Numbered from the stretch's first letter, positions 12,414 to 24,212 are shown. The stretch: 64,000 nt of DNA from Kuschelorhynchus macadamiae (GCA_030620095.1 JAUTXW010002457.1:233501-297500), one strand, 5' to 3'. The notes: a model not told the origin generated them from the sequence alone. Translations and numbers: made by a program.

Positions 12414-12526
12414 AATTTATATATTTTAGAAAAATAATAGCATTTTATAATTTAAACATTTTTAAAGTTTGTAAAAAGACCGGGAAAAATGTATGTAAAA
12501 TCAAAACAGAAAAAGATAACTGTAAA

Positions 12527-12552
12527 ATGTCAACATTGTCAACTGTCAACCG
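12527..12552. promoter_or_regulatory. TGTCAA-type cluster upstream of PMS2
   Basis: Three copies of TGTCAAC lie within 24 bases about 120 bp upstream of the PMS2 start codon. Similar TGTCA/TGACA clusters occur before the TOM1-like exon and in two mobile elements here. A regulatory role is inference from position only. Confidence 0.25.
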
Positions 12553-12761
12553 CAGTTTCTTCATTCTAAGTTTATTGGATTTCGTTATCTTGACGCATAA
12601 TTTGCCAGCGTTTTCTTATAGCGTCTGGAAGATTGTCTGACTCATAATGATTCCCCAGCCACTGTTAATAAGAGTTATATAGTGCTGTGAATGATATATT
12701 GCTTTTTTGTTCAGGACATTAACTTGGATTCAAATAGAATTTTCCAAAAAGAGGCTGAATG

Positions 12762-13046
12762 CTATGCTAATACTAGTGAGTTAATAAATGATTTCTTTTG
12801 TGCTGGATGGTGACGGAAATTTGCATTTAAGTACCTATTCGTATGCGTGGGTTTTCTGTACACAGAATATTCTAATGTACCATTTTCCTTCCTTTGAACA
12901 CATACATCTAGAAAGGGAATCGTTCTATTACATTGATGCATACTACTCTCCTTTCTATAGTCAGGTAAAATATTAATATCCAATGTCAATTGTATCTCAG
13001 GAACGTTTTTACTGGCTGTAAACATTACCTGACGCATGCCACTCAA
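12762..13046 (-). pseudogene. Penelope-like element reverse transcriptase fragment
   Basis: The frame contains FLDVCVQRKENGTLEYSVYR followed by KPTHTNRYLNANFRHHPAQK, the conserved end of the Penelope-like reverse transcriptase. Neither the catalytic domain upstream nor the GIY-YIG endonuclease downstream is readable nearby, so this is an isolated fragment. Other Penelope pieces lie near 20800 and 50460-51240. Confidence 0.75.
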
Positions 13047-13049
13047 GTG

Positions 13050-14165
13050 ACCTCATGCCCTAAATTTCACCATACCGTGTCGCGCCGAGCATTACTTTCT
13101 TGAAATCACGGCCTGCGTACTCGTTCAGGTGCCTGATTAGTTTCTACAGGCTCGCAGTATCAGAGCATAAAATGTATTCGTTCCTCCACTTAGCTACTTA
13201 ACTGACTCTATTACTGATCATAGACTCCTCATAACGCATTTGTTTTCTTGTTTATTAATATAAGCCTAGTTATTCTTACCTCTCATAATCAGCGGAAGCA
13301 TTATTTAAAAGGAGGTTTTTCTGCAAAAAGTAGTTATATTTCCATTGATTATTGAGCACTTGTCTTTTAAGTTAATTTATTTAGATGCCGAACTTGCACG
13401 TAGTTCCTAATTATAAGAATAGAAAATGCGACATAATAAATATCTTTGATCAGTATATCTCGTATTAAGTTCTATTCTTCAAATGAAAGTAAATGTCTTT
13501 AATATGCCTGAGACATCCTTTTTCTTTTATGTCTATGTAAAAATCAACACTCTCCGAACGGTAACCCATTGATCTATATTCCGGTAAGGGATTCCTCGCG
13601 TTAGACTAGTTTGCCTCAGACAGAAAAATAAACACTCCATTAGTCGGGTAAAATTAAACACACTCTTTCGGATATTTTCTTCTATTAAGCACTATCGGTT
13701 GGTCATAAAGAAAAACAGTCTCGGATCACCGTGTTCTAGTGTATTAAAATGGTTTACTTAAACGGTTGTTTGTACATAGTCGGCTCATGTTTCGAGTTTG
13801 ACTTAATCTTTACTTTTTATTTAGCACTTTAATTGGCAGGCCTTTCTCTTGTTCACCCTTTTAAAAGTTCGTTTCGATGCACTCCACGACGCAAATTTCG
13901 CGGCATTCATATCATATATACTTAACTATTTCTAATTTTTTAAACGGACCGAGTTTCATCCTGTAACTAGGATTTTGGGTCGCGGTTTTTTAAGGAATAG
14001 CGGAAAGAAAAATTCTTATATGTAGGATTATTTTATCTTCTAAGTAACTTGTATGTTATTTGTTTCTTTTAAGATAAATGAAAATGTAGTTAATTCGGTC
14101 GTGCTCCAAAATACAGTAGGTTCCTTGAGAAACGTACTAAATTTCTAACGATTTTCCTTTACACA
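13050..14165. other. No gene recognised
   Basis: About 1.1 kb with no coding frame or RNA gene that I can support. It is probably decayed transposon sequence. The right part may belong to the Tc1 element that follows, but I found no Tc1-like inverted ends. Confidence 0.5.
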
Positions 14166-14169
14166 TTTT

Positions 14170-14830
14170 AACCTTATTTCAGTGGTTCAGGAAGCTGAAA
14201 CCACGTGTTCCTGCCCGAGGCCCTACTTTGACAGCAGACCACCGGAGAACCAGATTGGAATCCGCTAATGATTTTAAATCAGGTAGAGGTCAATTAATCA
14301 TAAGTTTTTTGGTTCGATGAGTCTGGATTCCGATTTTAAAACTCCGATCGACGTATATATCGTAGACCAAATGAACGGTATGTGCAAGAACACTATGTTG
14401 TTTGATGGGGGATCGTTAATGGTTGGGGTGGGAATATATTTAGGGGACGACCGAATCTATTAATTTTTATCAGTGGAAATCTAAATGCAAGAAGATCTCT
14501 TGAGATATCACGTAATTTGAGAGAACTTATTGGTGATGCACCACAATGCTCGTCCCCGTCCTCATACAGCCCGTATAATACAAAATTATCGTGCCGAGGT
14601 TTGGATAAATGTTATAGATTGGCCAGCACGAAGTTCCCACCTTAACCCAATCAAACATGGGATTTTATAAGCAGGATTTTGAGAAGTCACCAAAGGGAGA
14701 TCTTTAACCTAGAGGAACTGGGTCAACTTATAGTTGGGACTTGGAAAGGGTTGGAAGACGAAGTTATAAGAAATCTAATTTTAAGTATGAAGAGAGTGTA
14801 TCAAGGGTTTTTGGTCTCAAATTAACTTGT
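14170..14830 (+). pseudogene. Tc1/mariner transposase remnant
   Basis: Words of Tc1-family transposase occur in order but in shifting frames. They are LRPRVPARGPTLTADHRRTR (about 14190-14250), FDESGF and the RRPNERYVQEH stretch (14310-14390), GNLNARRSLEI (14475-14510), and LEELGQLIVGTWKGLEDEVI to SMKRVYQGF (14710-14815). The catalytic DDE residues are partly lost and several deletions and frameshifts are present. The element ends close to the BEL/Pao LTR. Confidence 0.75.
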
Positions 14831-14862
14831 ATTTAAAAAACGCGCCATAACCATGGCAACTA

Positions 14863-15042
14863 TGTTATTTTCTTTAAGTCGGCAACACCGCAACAAGTTG
14901 TTCCATCTTCTTAATCACACCGCCGTGCCGAGCAGATCGTTGTTTACAAAATTTAGTAATACAGTCCAGGTTTCAAGTTGAAAATAGTCTTTTTGTCCAT
15001 AGTCAGTAAGAGAAAACGCCGAATGATTGTGATCATTCAACA
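14863..15042 (+). repeat. 5' LTR of BEL/Pao element 1 (start uncertain)
   Basis: The 3' boundary at 15042 (...GATCATTCAACA) is fixed by the identical 38 bp at the end of the element (20016-20053) and by the primer-binding region that follows. The start is a guess at TGTTATTTTC near 14863; no target duplication confirms it. The terminal 38 bp contain a perfect 7-bp hairpin, GAATGAT-TGTG-ATCATTC (15021-15038). Confidence 0.5.
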
Positions 15043-15060
15043 TATGGTCCATCGACCGAA
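15043..15060 (+). other. Primer-binding region of BEL/Pao element 1
   Basis: The sequence immediately after the LTR, TATGGTCCATCGACC, aligns with the equivalent position in BEL/Pao element 2. The priming tRNA is not assigned. Confidence 0.45.
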
Positions 15061-15653
15061 TAACGTGTGAAAATATGTGATAATCGGTTAGAAATACAGC
15101 AAGGCCGGCGGCACTTGTGCTTTGGTAAGTCTCCATCCTTCTCTCCCGCTTAGTATTGTGTATTGTATTCCATTTAACAGCTGTTTCTGTCTGAGTAGTA
15201 ATGTGCTTGGAACCCCTGTGTAGATTTCGTCGATAATCGATATTTAGTGTTTTGTAGATTTATTGAACAGGGTGTGTTAGGTGATCCTGAGGGATTACTG
15301 TTAGTCTTGCGGGAAAGATTTAGTAGATTTAAATGTTTAAATCGAATTTAAACATTTTGATTGAATTTAAATACGACTAAAATGCATTTTCGACATCTGT
15401 AGTTAGGCAACTGAACATACACGTACGCGGAGACAACCTTCGTCCATAGACGTAGAATAGATAGTAAAACGATTTTCGGTATTTTATTTAGTAACAGATA
15501 GTAATTTAGATTAGAAGCCAAATTTTATATTAGTATTTAAAGTGAAATTTCCAGTTTGTACCCAAAATCGGTAGGCATAGTAAAAATCAGTCAGCTAACG
15601 AAAATTGTGATCCTCATGTTGAACTAACAAAATTAGTTACCAAACGTGATTGT

Positions 15654-16346
15654 ATGAAAGATGAATTCAATAGATTTTCTATGTTTTTAAATACGGTAAA
15701 TGTTAACAATTTTAGTGAACTCCAACTACGTATTCGAACCATTGAATCGTTGTTTGAGCAATTCAGAGAAGTTCAGTTGGAAATAGACCTTTTAAACCTA
15801 AATGAAGACGGGTGTAAAGAACGTGATAATTTTGAATCGCACTTTTACCCATTGTTACCTAGGGCTGGAGTTTATGTCTCTGATTTTCAGCTCGCGGCCA
15901 GTGGAAATAACAGTCTAAATCAGAGTGTAGCTTATATGGCAAATCCAATAATGGGAAGTGGCGCAAGGTGGTCAAATTTAGGTCTCCCTAAGTTTAAGGG
16001 AGAATTTGATAAATGGTCGCAGTTTATTGAAACTTTTCAAACTCTTGTACACAATAATCCGTGTTTAGATGAGATTCAAAAATTTTGCTATTTATTAGAT
16101 TGTCTAGAAGGTGATGCCAGAAGAATTTTAGATTGTTTAGAAATAAGTAGAACTAATTACCCTGTTGCATTAGACTTATTAGAGAAAAGATTTCAAAATA
16201 AACCAGTTATTATTCAAAAACATTTAAAAGCGCTAGTTGACATGCCTCCAATTATCAAAGGAAGTTGTCATTTATTAAGGAATCTAAACGATTCTTTAGA
16301 AAAACACGTAAGAGCTTTGAAAGCATTAGGTGTAGAGCACTTTTAG
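15654..16346 (+). pseudogene. BEL/Pao element 1 gag, C-terminally deleted
   Basis: The start is ATG at 15654. The first part is helical (residues 1-60). The capsid-like region has LPKFKGEFDKWSQFIETF and the LEKRFQNKPVIIQKHLKALV stretch typical of BEL gag. The frame stops at 16346, and protease coding starts in another frame that overlaps it, so the usual gag C-terminus with CCHC zinc knuckles is absent. The intact layout can be seen in the second element at 28269-29498. I infer a deletion of roughly 250 codons. Confidence 0.8.
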
Positions 16347-18895
16347 ACAGTGGTTCTCAAATGAACTTCATATCTCATGATTTAAGTAAAAAATTAAATT
16401 TAGACATTAGTAAAATAAACATACCGGTTTCTGGCGTAAATCAAATGTCAATGAATATTAAGTATGGGTCTCAGGCGGTTATAAAATCGTGTTACAACAA
16501 CTTTAACGCTAGTGTTTCATTTTTGATTATAGAAAAGGTCACATCCGATTTACCGGTTAAATCGCTTAATATCTCCCACTTAGATATACCATCGAATTTA
16601 AAACTCGCTGATCCGGAATTTCACGTATCATCAAGGGTTGACATACTGTTGGGTGCTGAGTTATTTTTTAATTTGCTTTGTGTTGGCCAAATAAGTTTAG
16701 GTAAGGATCAGCCTGTACTGCAAAAGACCGTTTTTGGATGGATCATTTCAGGGTGCATTTTAAACGGCAAGCATGATTTCCATTCAGAATCTAACGTTTC
16801 GTGTCATGCAGTTGCTCAGGAAGATATTCGAGATCAGTTAGAAAAGTTCTGGGTCGTTGAGGAAATTAGTGACAAAAAACATTACTCAAAGGAGGAACAC
16901 GACCGTGAGCAGAATTTTATAGATACAGTAACTAGGGATACTTCTGGAAGGTTTTGTGTAACACTACCGGTTAGGGATAATGTAAATAGTTTAGGTGATT
17001 CATTAGAAATTGCAACGAAACGATTTTTAGTTTGAGAAAAGAAATTAGTTAGAAATAATATTCTTAGAGAAAAATATACATCTTTTATACAAGAGTACAT
17101 AAATTTGGGCCGTATGGAGAAAATTAGTTCTGAAAATATAGATTGTACAAATAGCATTTGTTACCTGCTACACCACGGCGTAATTAACGAAGGAAGTTTG
17201 ACAACAAAATTACGTGTGGTATTCGACGCTAGCGCCAAAACTTCAACTAATATTTCATTGAATGATGTGTTAAAGGTAGGCCCTTGTATACAAGATGATC
17301 TATTTGATATTCTCGTTAGATTTAGGCAAAAAAGCATAGTACTTACCGCGGATATCGCTAAGATGTATCGCCAGGTGAACGTAGTACCAGATCAGTGTGA
17401 CTTGCAAAGGATTCTTTGGCGAGCAGAACCCGATTCAGAATTAGACCATTACCGATTGAAAACAGTAACCTACGGTACGTCCCCTGCATCATTTTTGGCT
17501 ACTAGGTGTCTTCAACAAATAGCGTTCGACATTAAAGATAGGTTGCCTGATGTAAGTGAAATAATTTTGAAACATTCTTATGTTGACGACCTTATTCTTA
17601 GCGTAGACTCAATAGAAGAAGCAGTAAGAATTGGAAGGTGTCTCGTAGATGAGCTGAATCAATATGGGTTTCCGCTGCGAAAGTGGTCTTCAAATCGTCA
17701 TGAGGTGTTTGATAATCTTTTGGTTGATAGGAGTGAAAGCAGTGAGTATTTAATTACAGATAGCGACTGTAAGAAAACCTTGGGTGTGTTTTGGAGGTCT
17801 ACCACAGATAATTGGGAATATTGTGTGGAGACCAAAGAATTCATAAACAATAAGGTAACTAAAAGGTTAATCTTGTCAATCACATCGCAGATATTTGATC
17901 CTTTGGGACTGGTAGGTCCGGTTACTATAAGGGCAAAGGTTTTATTACAGAAACTCTGGCAACTAAAGTTAGAATGGGACGAAACTATTCCACTGGAACT
18001 GCTTTCAGTTTGGAATGAGTTTTATAGTCAGCTAAAGGCTTTGAATGAGATTAGAATCCCTAGGCAATGCGCTATTGTAGGTGCTGTAAGATTTGAAGTC
18101 CATGGGTTTAGTGATGCTAGTGAAACCTCGTATGGAGCTTGCTTATATCTGCGAACGACGAATAGATCTGGCGAATTTCTAGTGCGACTCGTTTGTGCCA
18201 AGTCCCGAGTAGCTCCCATCAAAAGGATTAGTCTTCCAAGGTTAGAATTATGTGGGGCTGTTTTGCTTTCGAAGTTACTAACTAAAAAGGTATTAACAGC
18301 TTTAGACGTACGTGTTGATCAAGTATTTTTCTGGACAGATTCAACTATCGTTCTGTCATGGATTAAGGAAGAAGCCAGTAGCTGGAAGGTTTTCGTGGCG
18401 AACAGGGTTGCAGAAATCCAAGATCTTACAGTTGACTGTCAGTGGAATCACGTGATATCAAGCGAAAATCCTGCTGATATTATTTCAAGGGGTGTGCAAC
18501 CCAAATTGCTTAGAGATTTAAATCTTTGGTGGGTAGGGCCTAAGTGGCTATGTGAACCTCAAGAAAAATGGCCTAGTAGAGTCGTTAATTTAAATGCTGG
18601 TCATGTACCTGAAAGACGAGAATTACAGTTGACCTTTAATGTAGTCCAAGATTATACAATATTTGAATTGTATGCATCTCTTTTTAAATTAGTTCGAATG
18701 GTGTCATTGTGCTTTAGATTTTACAAAAATTTAAGATCAAAAACTAGTGAAAGGAAGCTAGGTAATATTTCTATTGAAGAATTCCATCATGCATTACTAA
18801 CTTTAATCAAAATTGCGCAAGGTCAAGTGTTTAACTCAAAAATAGAATGTCAATTAGATCTCTTGATCCGTTTTCAGATATTAGTGGTGTACTGA
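16325..18895 (+). pseudogene. BEL/Pao element 1 pol: protease, reverse transcriptase, RNase H
   Basis: Aspartic protease ALLDSGSQMNFIS begins near 16340. The frame has a single in-frame TGA at 17033-17035 and resumes at once in the same frame. Reverse transcriptase follows with KLRVVFDASAK (17205) and the YVDD catalytic motif (about 17580). RNase H-type words are VHGFSDASETSYGACLYLR (18100) and FFWTDSTIVLSWI (18330). The frame runs out at 18895 because of a one-base shift near 18860. Apart from the TGA, this 2.5-kb stretch is well preserved. Confidence 0.85.
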
Positions 18896-20015
18896 GAGTA
18901 GGTGGTAGAATTCAAAATTCTAATGAAACATATGACGTAAAATTTCCTATTATTCTACCTCAAAAACATACCATTACAAAATTAATAGTGTTGGATCAGC
19001 ACCATAAACAATTTCATGCTGGCCCGCAAGCCATATTAGCGATGTTGCGTCAGCGTTATTGGCTAACAAATGGGAGAAGTGTGGTTAGGAGTGTCCTTTC
19101 TAAGTGTGTTACTTGTTTTCGAGTTAAGCCTCGAACTTTGATTCAAAAAATGGGTATCCTGCCCAAAGAACGGGTAACTGCTCATAAACCTTTTTTTATT
19201 TCAGGCGTAGATTTCGCAGGTCCATTTAACCTTAAAGACGGAAGGTTGCGCAATCGAGCGATAGTCATAGGTTATCTGTGCCTGTTCGTGTGTTTCTCAA
19301 CTAAAGCTGTTCATGTTGAATTAGTTGGAGATCTAACTACTCATTCATTTTTTATTTGCTTGAAAAGATTTGTATCCCGTCGAGGTTTATGCGCACGCAT
19401 TTTTTCAGATAATGCAACTAATTTTGTTGGAGCCAACAATGAGCTTCTAAACATTGACAATTTCCTAAAAAATTTAAATAAGGACAACAGTTTTAGTAAC
19501 TTTTGTTTAGAATCGCAAATAGACTGGCAGTATATTTCTCCTCGATCTCCACATCATGGTGGACTTTGGGAGTCAGCGATTAAATCTGCGAAACACCTTT
19601 TAACTCGAACTATAGGAAATACGGTCCTAACCTTTGAGGACATGTGCACATTGCTGATTCAGGTGGAAGCGGTGTTAAATTCTCGCCCCCTTACACCCAT
19701 TTCCTGTGACCTGAAAGACTTATCCGTTCTTACCTCCAGTCACTTCCTTATTGGAGACGTTTTGACAGCACTCCCTCAAAGAAATGTTCTTGAGATACCA
19801 TCTAACCGATTAAGCCAGTTCCATGCTATTCAGAATGTCTATCAGGAGTTTTGGACACGATGGTCAGCAACTGTCCCTCTTGCAACAACGGACAAAGTGG
19901 AATGATCCTGTAGACAGCATCAAAATAGGCAGCATGGTTATCTTGAAAGAAGATAACGTTGCGCCCTTACAGTGGAGGCTTGGGCGTGTGGTCGACTTAC
20001 ATCCAGGCAAAGAGT
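18847..20015 (+). pseudogene. BEL/Pao element 1 integrase, 3' truncated
   Basis: The zinc-binding N-terminal domain has HAGPQAILAMLRQRYW and CVTCF. The catalytic core has GVDFAGPF (first Asp), FSDNATNFVG (second Asp) and HHGGLWESAIKSAKH (Glu). A one-base frameshift near 19865 moves the C-terminal domain (GSMVILKEDNVAPLQWRLGR) to another frame. Coding ends abruptly after LHPGKE at about 20013, where the second element still has about 25 further residues, and the sequence jumps to the end of the LTR. Confidence 0.85.
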
Positions 20016-20053
20016 AGTAAGAGAAAACGCCGAATGATTGTGATCATTCAACA
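20016..20053 (+). repeat. 3' LTR remnant (last 38 bp) of BEL/Pao element 1
   Basis: Exact 38-bp match to 15005-15042. The rest of the 3' LTR and the end of pol are missing, so the break joins integrase coding directly to the LTR tail. Confidence 0.85.
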
Positions 20054-22340
20054 AAGGGGTTATCTATAACAGAGATGGTAACACACGATATTAGATTTAT
20101 TCTATTGATATTTTGATAGTTAGGTAATACGTACTTGTTACTTTTCAATTCTAATAATTAAATTGTTCTATTAGTTTTTTTTTTCATTAAAGAGAGAAAA
20201 AAAGCACTTTGCAAGAAGTCCGATAACTCCATTAAAAATAAAGCTATCAAAGCGGATAAATAATAGTTCTTAACAAAATATTGGGCTACAACTTTCTTTC
20301 AGTAAGTGCTCTTCGATCTAACAGGTTTACTCTACAGGGTGTTGCAAACGTTCGTAATAAAAACACGTTTCTCTTTAAGGTCTGTATTATTGATTAAAAA
20401 AAATCAATCCTAAATTCTGATATGACAAATCGATTTCTCAAGAATTAAGCTACAATCTAATAAAAAAATCACCAAAATCGAATAAGTTATTCGTAAAAAC
20501 TATGGAACTAAAGTGATAGGTAATTTTACGTATTGCGTTAATTAATTGGGGCAGTGTGTATGAATGTGTTTTTCCTGTAAAATTATTAAGAATATTTGAA
20601 AGGTATTTACCAATTTTACTTATTTACGATAAGTATTACATTAACCTTGGCTATTTTAGATAGTCCGTAGAAACACGGGATCTTTGATATGCTTGGCCTT
20701 AACGACTTCTTCTCCTCTGCTGTCTGATTGGTTGCGTTTAGGTTGGTTATCCATCTCTCAATTTTGTTGGTCGTTCGGATCTTTTTGGATAATCCAATAA
20801 TCCCTCCTTTCTATGGACTACCTAAAGTACACATGGTTAAGGTACCACTTCGACTTGTCGTCAGTGCCATAGCATCACAAAAATCATGACGGTTTTTTTT
20901 GCTCATCGTATAGACAGTTGTTGTTGTCCTCGAAGTACAAACGGGAGGCTTTTTTGGCCGTCATTTTTTTTTGTCTAAAAAGCCTCAACGTTTTCCCACG
21001 GCTCTGCAAAATCACAGGCACGCTGGGGTGAGTTTTAATGAAAGATATCTCAGAAATTAAATCCCTCCAAAAAATTTTTAATACGGAATAAAATATCCTT
21101 CTTGTTCGAATATTAAAATGTCCGGATTAATTCGAATATTTTAAAATTAATACGGATTCCATCGAATTACCAACACCGTCATTCACAACGTCGCCCGCTT
21201 CATAATCCGGACTGTTACCCGGACAAACCGGTTAACTACCAATAAATAGATTAAAAATTTGAAAAATAACATTCAATCAAAAATGTATCATTTTGTTGGT
21301 TTATATATTAGATTAATAATTAATTTTACGAGAGCTGGAATTATTTTCACCTGACATAAGATACTAACATAGGTTAGTTCATCTTGAATTTTTTTATTGA
21401 TACACATATCTAAATTTCTCAAATGTATTAATTACTACAATAAACAAGTTCTACATAAAAGTCCAATTCATACAAAATAAATAAACTCAAATAAATTAAT
21501 TAAGGTGTGAAAGTTTTAATTCTTTTTTTTTTAGATTTTTTTGATGCATCTTGTATGACCAATCCGTGCATAGAAAGTTATTGCATTAACACTAAGTTCC
21601 CATTGACCCCTCCGACACCACGTATTTTGAAAATACAGCAATTTTGAACTTGTATTTATATTTCACCGTTATATTTATTAAAATTACCTTTAGTAATATT
21701 TAAACGTCTTTCTATATTCCCATTAAAATAAATCATGCAATAAATAATATAAATATTTTATTTGATATTTTTTCACTTTCTGGGAGCTGCCGACCATACA
21801 AATGAAACAGGATAGAGGATTAGACTATATTTAACTCGGTATTTAAAGAAGGCAATAAATAAAAGCTACGGATTTCCCCGGTTCATTGCGGATAGAAACC
21901 TAGATCAGATTTGTACAATATCTATAGACACAAGTGACTATTCTATAGTCTTACATTTTTTAAATAGTTTATTTAAGACTTGGTAAGTTTACTTTACTTA
22001 CAAGTACAGAATTTCCGAATAATTAAATATTTTTCATTTTGTTAGCCCTACAAAATAAATGGCATTTTTGCGTGCGATTGTCATGTTGCGACCATGCATC
22101 ATCGTACGGCTACTCAAAAAATCGTGTGAAAACGATTTAAATCGTACAGTTGGCGGCACTAACATAAACTGCATAGCGTTTCAGTTTAATGTGCTCAGAA
22201 TATTAATTCGGAATCGTATGGTTAGTTCGGATATCACTTTCGGCCTTGTAAACAAGGCTTTCGTCCGAATATTTAAAACACTAATTTTCAATTCATAGTG
22301 AAAAATACCGGTTTAATTGTGTTGCTCATCTCTACTGTCT
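20054..22340. other. Intergenic region, no gene recognised
   Basis: AT-rich with no supported coding frame apart from a Penelope scrap near 20830. A TACAGGGTGTT word at about 20333 is common at ends of insect repeats. The 79-codon frame at 22059-22298 shows no family features and I treat it as chance. Confidence 0.5.
20808..20886 (+). pseudogene. Penelope-like reverse transcriptase scrap
   Basis: Short plus-strand translation FYGLPKVHMVKVPLRLVVSA matches the conserved YGLPKIHK-PLRPIVS block of Penelope-like reverse transcriptases. Nothing else of the element is readable around it. Confidence 0.6.
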
Positions 22341-22442
22341 AATGTCAGTTGTCACACGGACACGACACAGGGTGTTAGGTGTCAGAATAAAAGAACAACA
22401 GATATTTTTGCGTTTTAATAAAAATAGTGTTATTATAGAAAA

Positions 22443-22506
22443 ATGTCGTTTATTCAGAATGCCCTAATAGGCAATCCGTTTTCAACTCCTGTAGGAAGCA
22501 AAATTG
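22443..22506 (+). CDS. TOM1-like (VHS-domain) protein, first coding exon
   Basis: ATG at 22443 opens 21 codons ending in a strong donor GTAAGT at 22507, with intron phase 1. The peptide contains GNPFSTPVGSKI. TOM1 and TOM1L2 proteins start with the same short GNPF(S/A)(T/S)PVGxxI stretch before the VHS domain, and their first coding exon ends at the same place. TOM1 proteins sort ubiquitinated cargo at endosomes. The leader upstream looks like a 5' UTR, with a TGTCA-rich region before it. I found no exon 2 (start of the VHS domain) in the window, so the first intron is either very long or the gene is broken. The call rests on about 12 residues plus exon structure. Confidence 0.55.
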
Positions 22507-23560
22507 GTAAGTTTCCTTTCACACGTTTAAATAACATTTTTATTTTTTCATAACACCTACGTAACGCTTTAATATGTTAGGTAAACCCTATTTGTTTTGA
22601 TTCATGTTTAGTAAAATTACTGTTGTTTGTTTAGCATTACTTTTTAATTTTATTGCAGATAGTCCAAATTATGAACATTATTAAGTAGTCACTTTTGTTT
22701 TAATTAACAAATAATAAGTATACGTTTTATATCATATAAAGTAAATTTCCTATAATTCTATGGAAACTTTCTCTAGATTTTAATGACATTTAAAATTAAA
22801 TAAGTTCCACTGCAATTTCAGTCATTTAGTGATTCATTAACCAAAGAAATGTTTTAAATTTAATTTAGTAATTATGTTTCTTTTGATTTACAAGCATAAA
22901 ACTTATCTTAAAATTTTATCTGCAACCTTTGTTACTAGGGGCAGGGAAATATATGTTCTTAAATCCTTTGATATCTAATAATTTATTGTTTCTTGTCATT
23001 TAAAATTTATAGACAGATTTCTGATAAAAAAAATAGTAGCTAGAAGGGACCATAGAGTCCTCCTAGTCGCTTAAAAGTTTAAAGCGTTAACAAAATGTTT
23101 GCTAAGCCTAAGTTGAGGTCTATCTCATGTATTTTATTAAATCTTATCTGTTTAAGACTTTAATTAACCATTGTAGGTGTGGTCTCAATATGTTCTTAAT
23201 GTAAAAAAGTTGTAATAATATACAAATGTAAGGTGGGTTCATATAAAATATTTGTCTTTTTTCTTTAATTTTATCTGTAATTTTAGTCATAACTTTTTTT
23301 CATCGTAGATGGTCCTGTTTAAGGTTTAAATTATCCTTACTACTAAAGCTACAAATAAAGATAAAGTCATGTTATATAAAATCACCTTTAGTATTAAATT
23401 TCTGTCATGAAAATAAACAACAGCCCTATTAATTTCTTAAAGGTGAATTTATACAAGAAAATAACATAAAATAAAATAAAAATAACATAAGACTTAAATT
23501 ATGTGGATACCACTAGACCATTTATATAGGAAAATAAAATATCATAACAGATGTCCTTGA
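22507..23560 (+). other. Putative first intron of the TOM1-like gene, no other gene seen
   Basis: Starts at the GTAAGT donor. AT-rich with no frame or repeat end until LINE tails begin near 23560. Confidence 0.4.
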
Positions 23561-24212
23561 AGATGGCTTAATTCCATCTTTTATTTTACATACAGCTAAC
23601 AGCGGCCTGTTTGTGATGTTTAAAACTATAATTCTGATATTATGCTTTTCTTATAGTGTATTTTTTATGTGATATTATGGTTCGTTTTGTGTATTATGAC
23701 TATTTATTATATTTATATCCTTGTTGTAAAAGGGATTTTCTATTGAAATAAATAAATAAACAAATAAATGCTTTCTATAACTGTAGTGAGGCAAGAATTA
23801 GGTTTGGCTAGGAGCTCTTGAAATCTAGCAGGGTAAAATTGGACCTTTACTTTCTTTTTAAGTTGATTAATGGTTCAGAATTGTTATCCTTGATTGGTTT
23901 AAGGGTTAATTTAAACAAGGGCTATGGAATTATTTGCAATTGATTTTTATCACTGCAGTTATGGAGAATTCTCACCTCGATTCTCACTTTTGTCTAGAAT
24001 TGCAGCCAATGCTAATAAAGTGAAAATAGATTTCTTTTTGTATTCTCTTGACTGTTTTAAAAGGAATGTTTCCAAACCTAATTTTATTTAATTAGTCGTA
24101 AGATAATTATATAATGTTGATAATTTCAGTTTAGTCTAAGTATATAAAAGTAATCTATTTATTAACATGTATATGATTTAATGGGTATTTATATCCATAA
24201 ATAAATAAACAA
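23560..24212 (+). mobile_element. Two adjacent LINE 3' ends
   Basis: The first tail ends ATTGAAATAAATAAATAAAC at about 23768. Directly after it, 23769-24212 is homologous to the last 450 bp of the LINE in the PMS2 intron (10460-10905). Both contain CTTTCTATAACT-TAGTGAGGCAAGA, the same short coding remnant, and the GGGTATTTATA-CC palindrome (here GGGTATTTATATCC, 24183-24196) before an AAATAAATAAA tail. These are two copies of one family, both 5' truncated. Confidence 0.75.

Larger units (their letters stand above)
14863..20053 (+). mobile_element. BEL/Pao LTR retrotransposon 1, internally deleted
   Basis: Order: 5' LTR ending CA at 15042, leader and primer-binding region, gag (15654), protease, reverse transcriptase with YVDD, RNase H, integrase, and 38 bp of 3' LTR (20016-20053). 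The leader starting TATGGTCCATCGACC resembles the leader of the second BEL element here (TTGGTCCTATCGAGCACGG). Two structural losses stand out: the gag nucleocapsid region is missing, and the integrase C-terminus together with most of the 3' LTR is missing. One stop codon and two frameshifts also interrupt pol. Confidence 0.85.

Noticed and set aside
14803..14807. AAGGG as left target duplication for BEL element 1 (right flank 20054-20058)
   Set aside because: It is not followed by a TG that could start the LTR and lies in Tc1 transposase coding.
14915..15136. 73-codon minus-strand frame across the BEL LTR
   Set aside because: It runs antisense through the LTR and leader and has no recognisable motif.
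22059..22298. 79-codon plus-strand frame
   Set aside because: No family motif, flanked by AT-rich noncoding DNA and unsupported by context.
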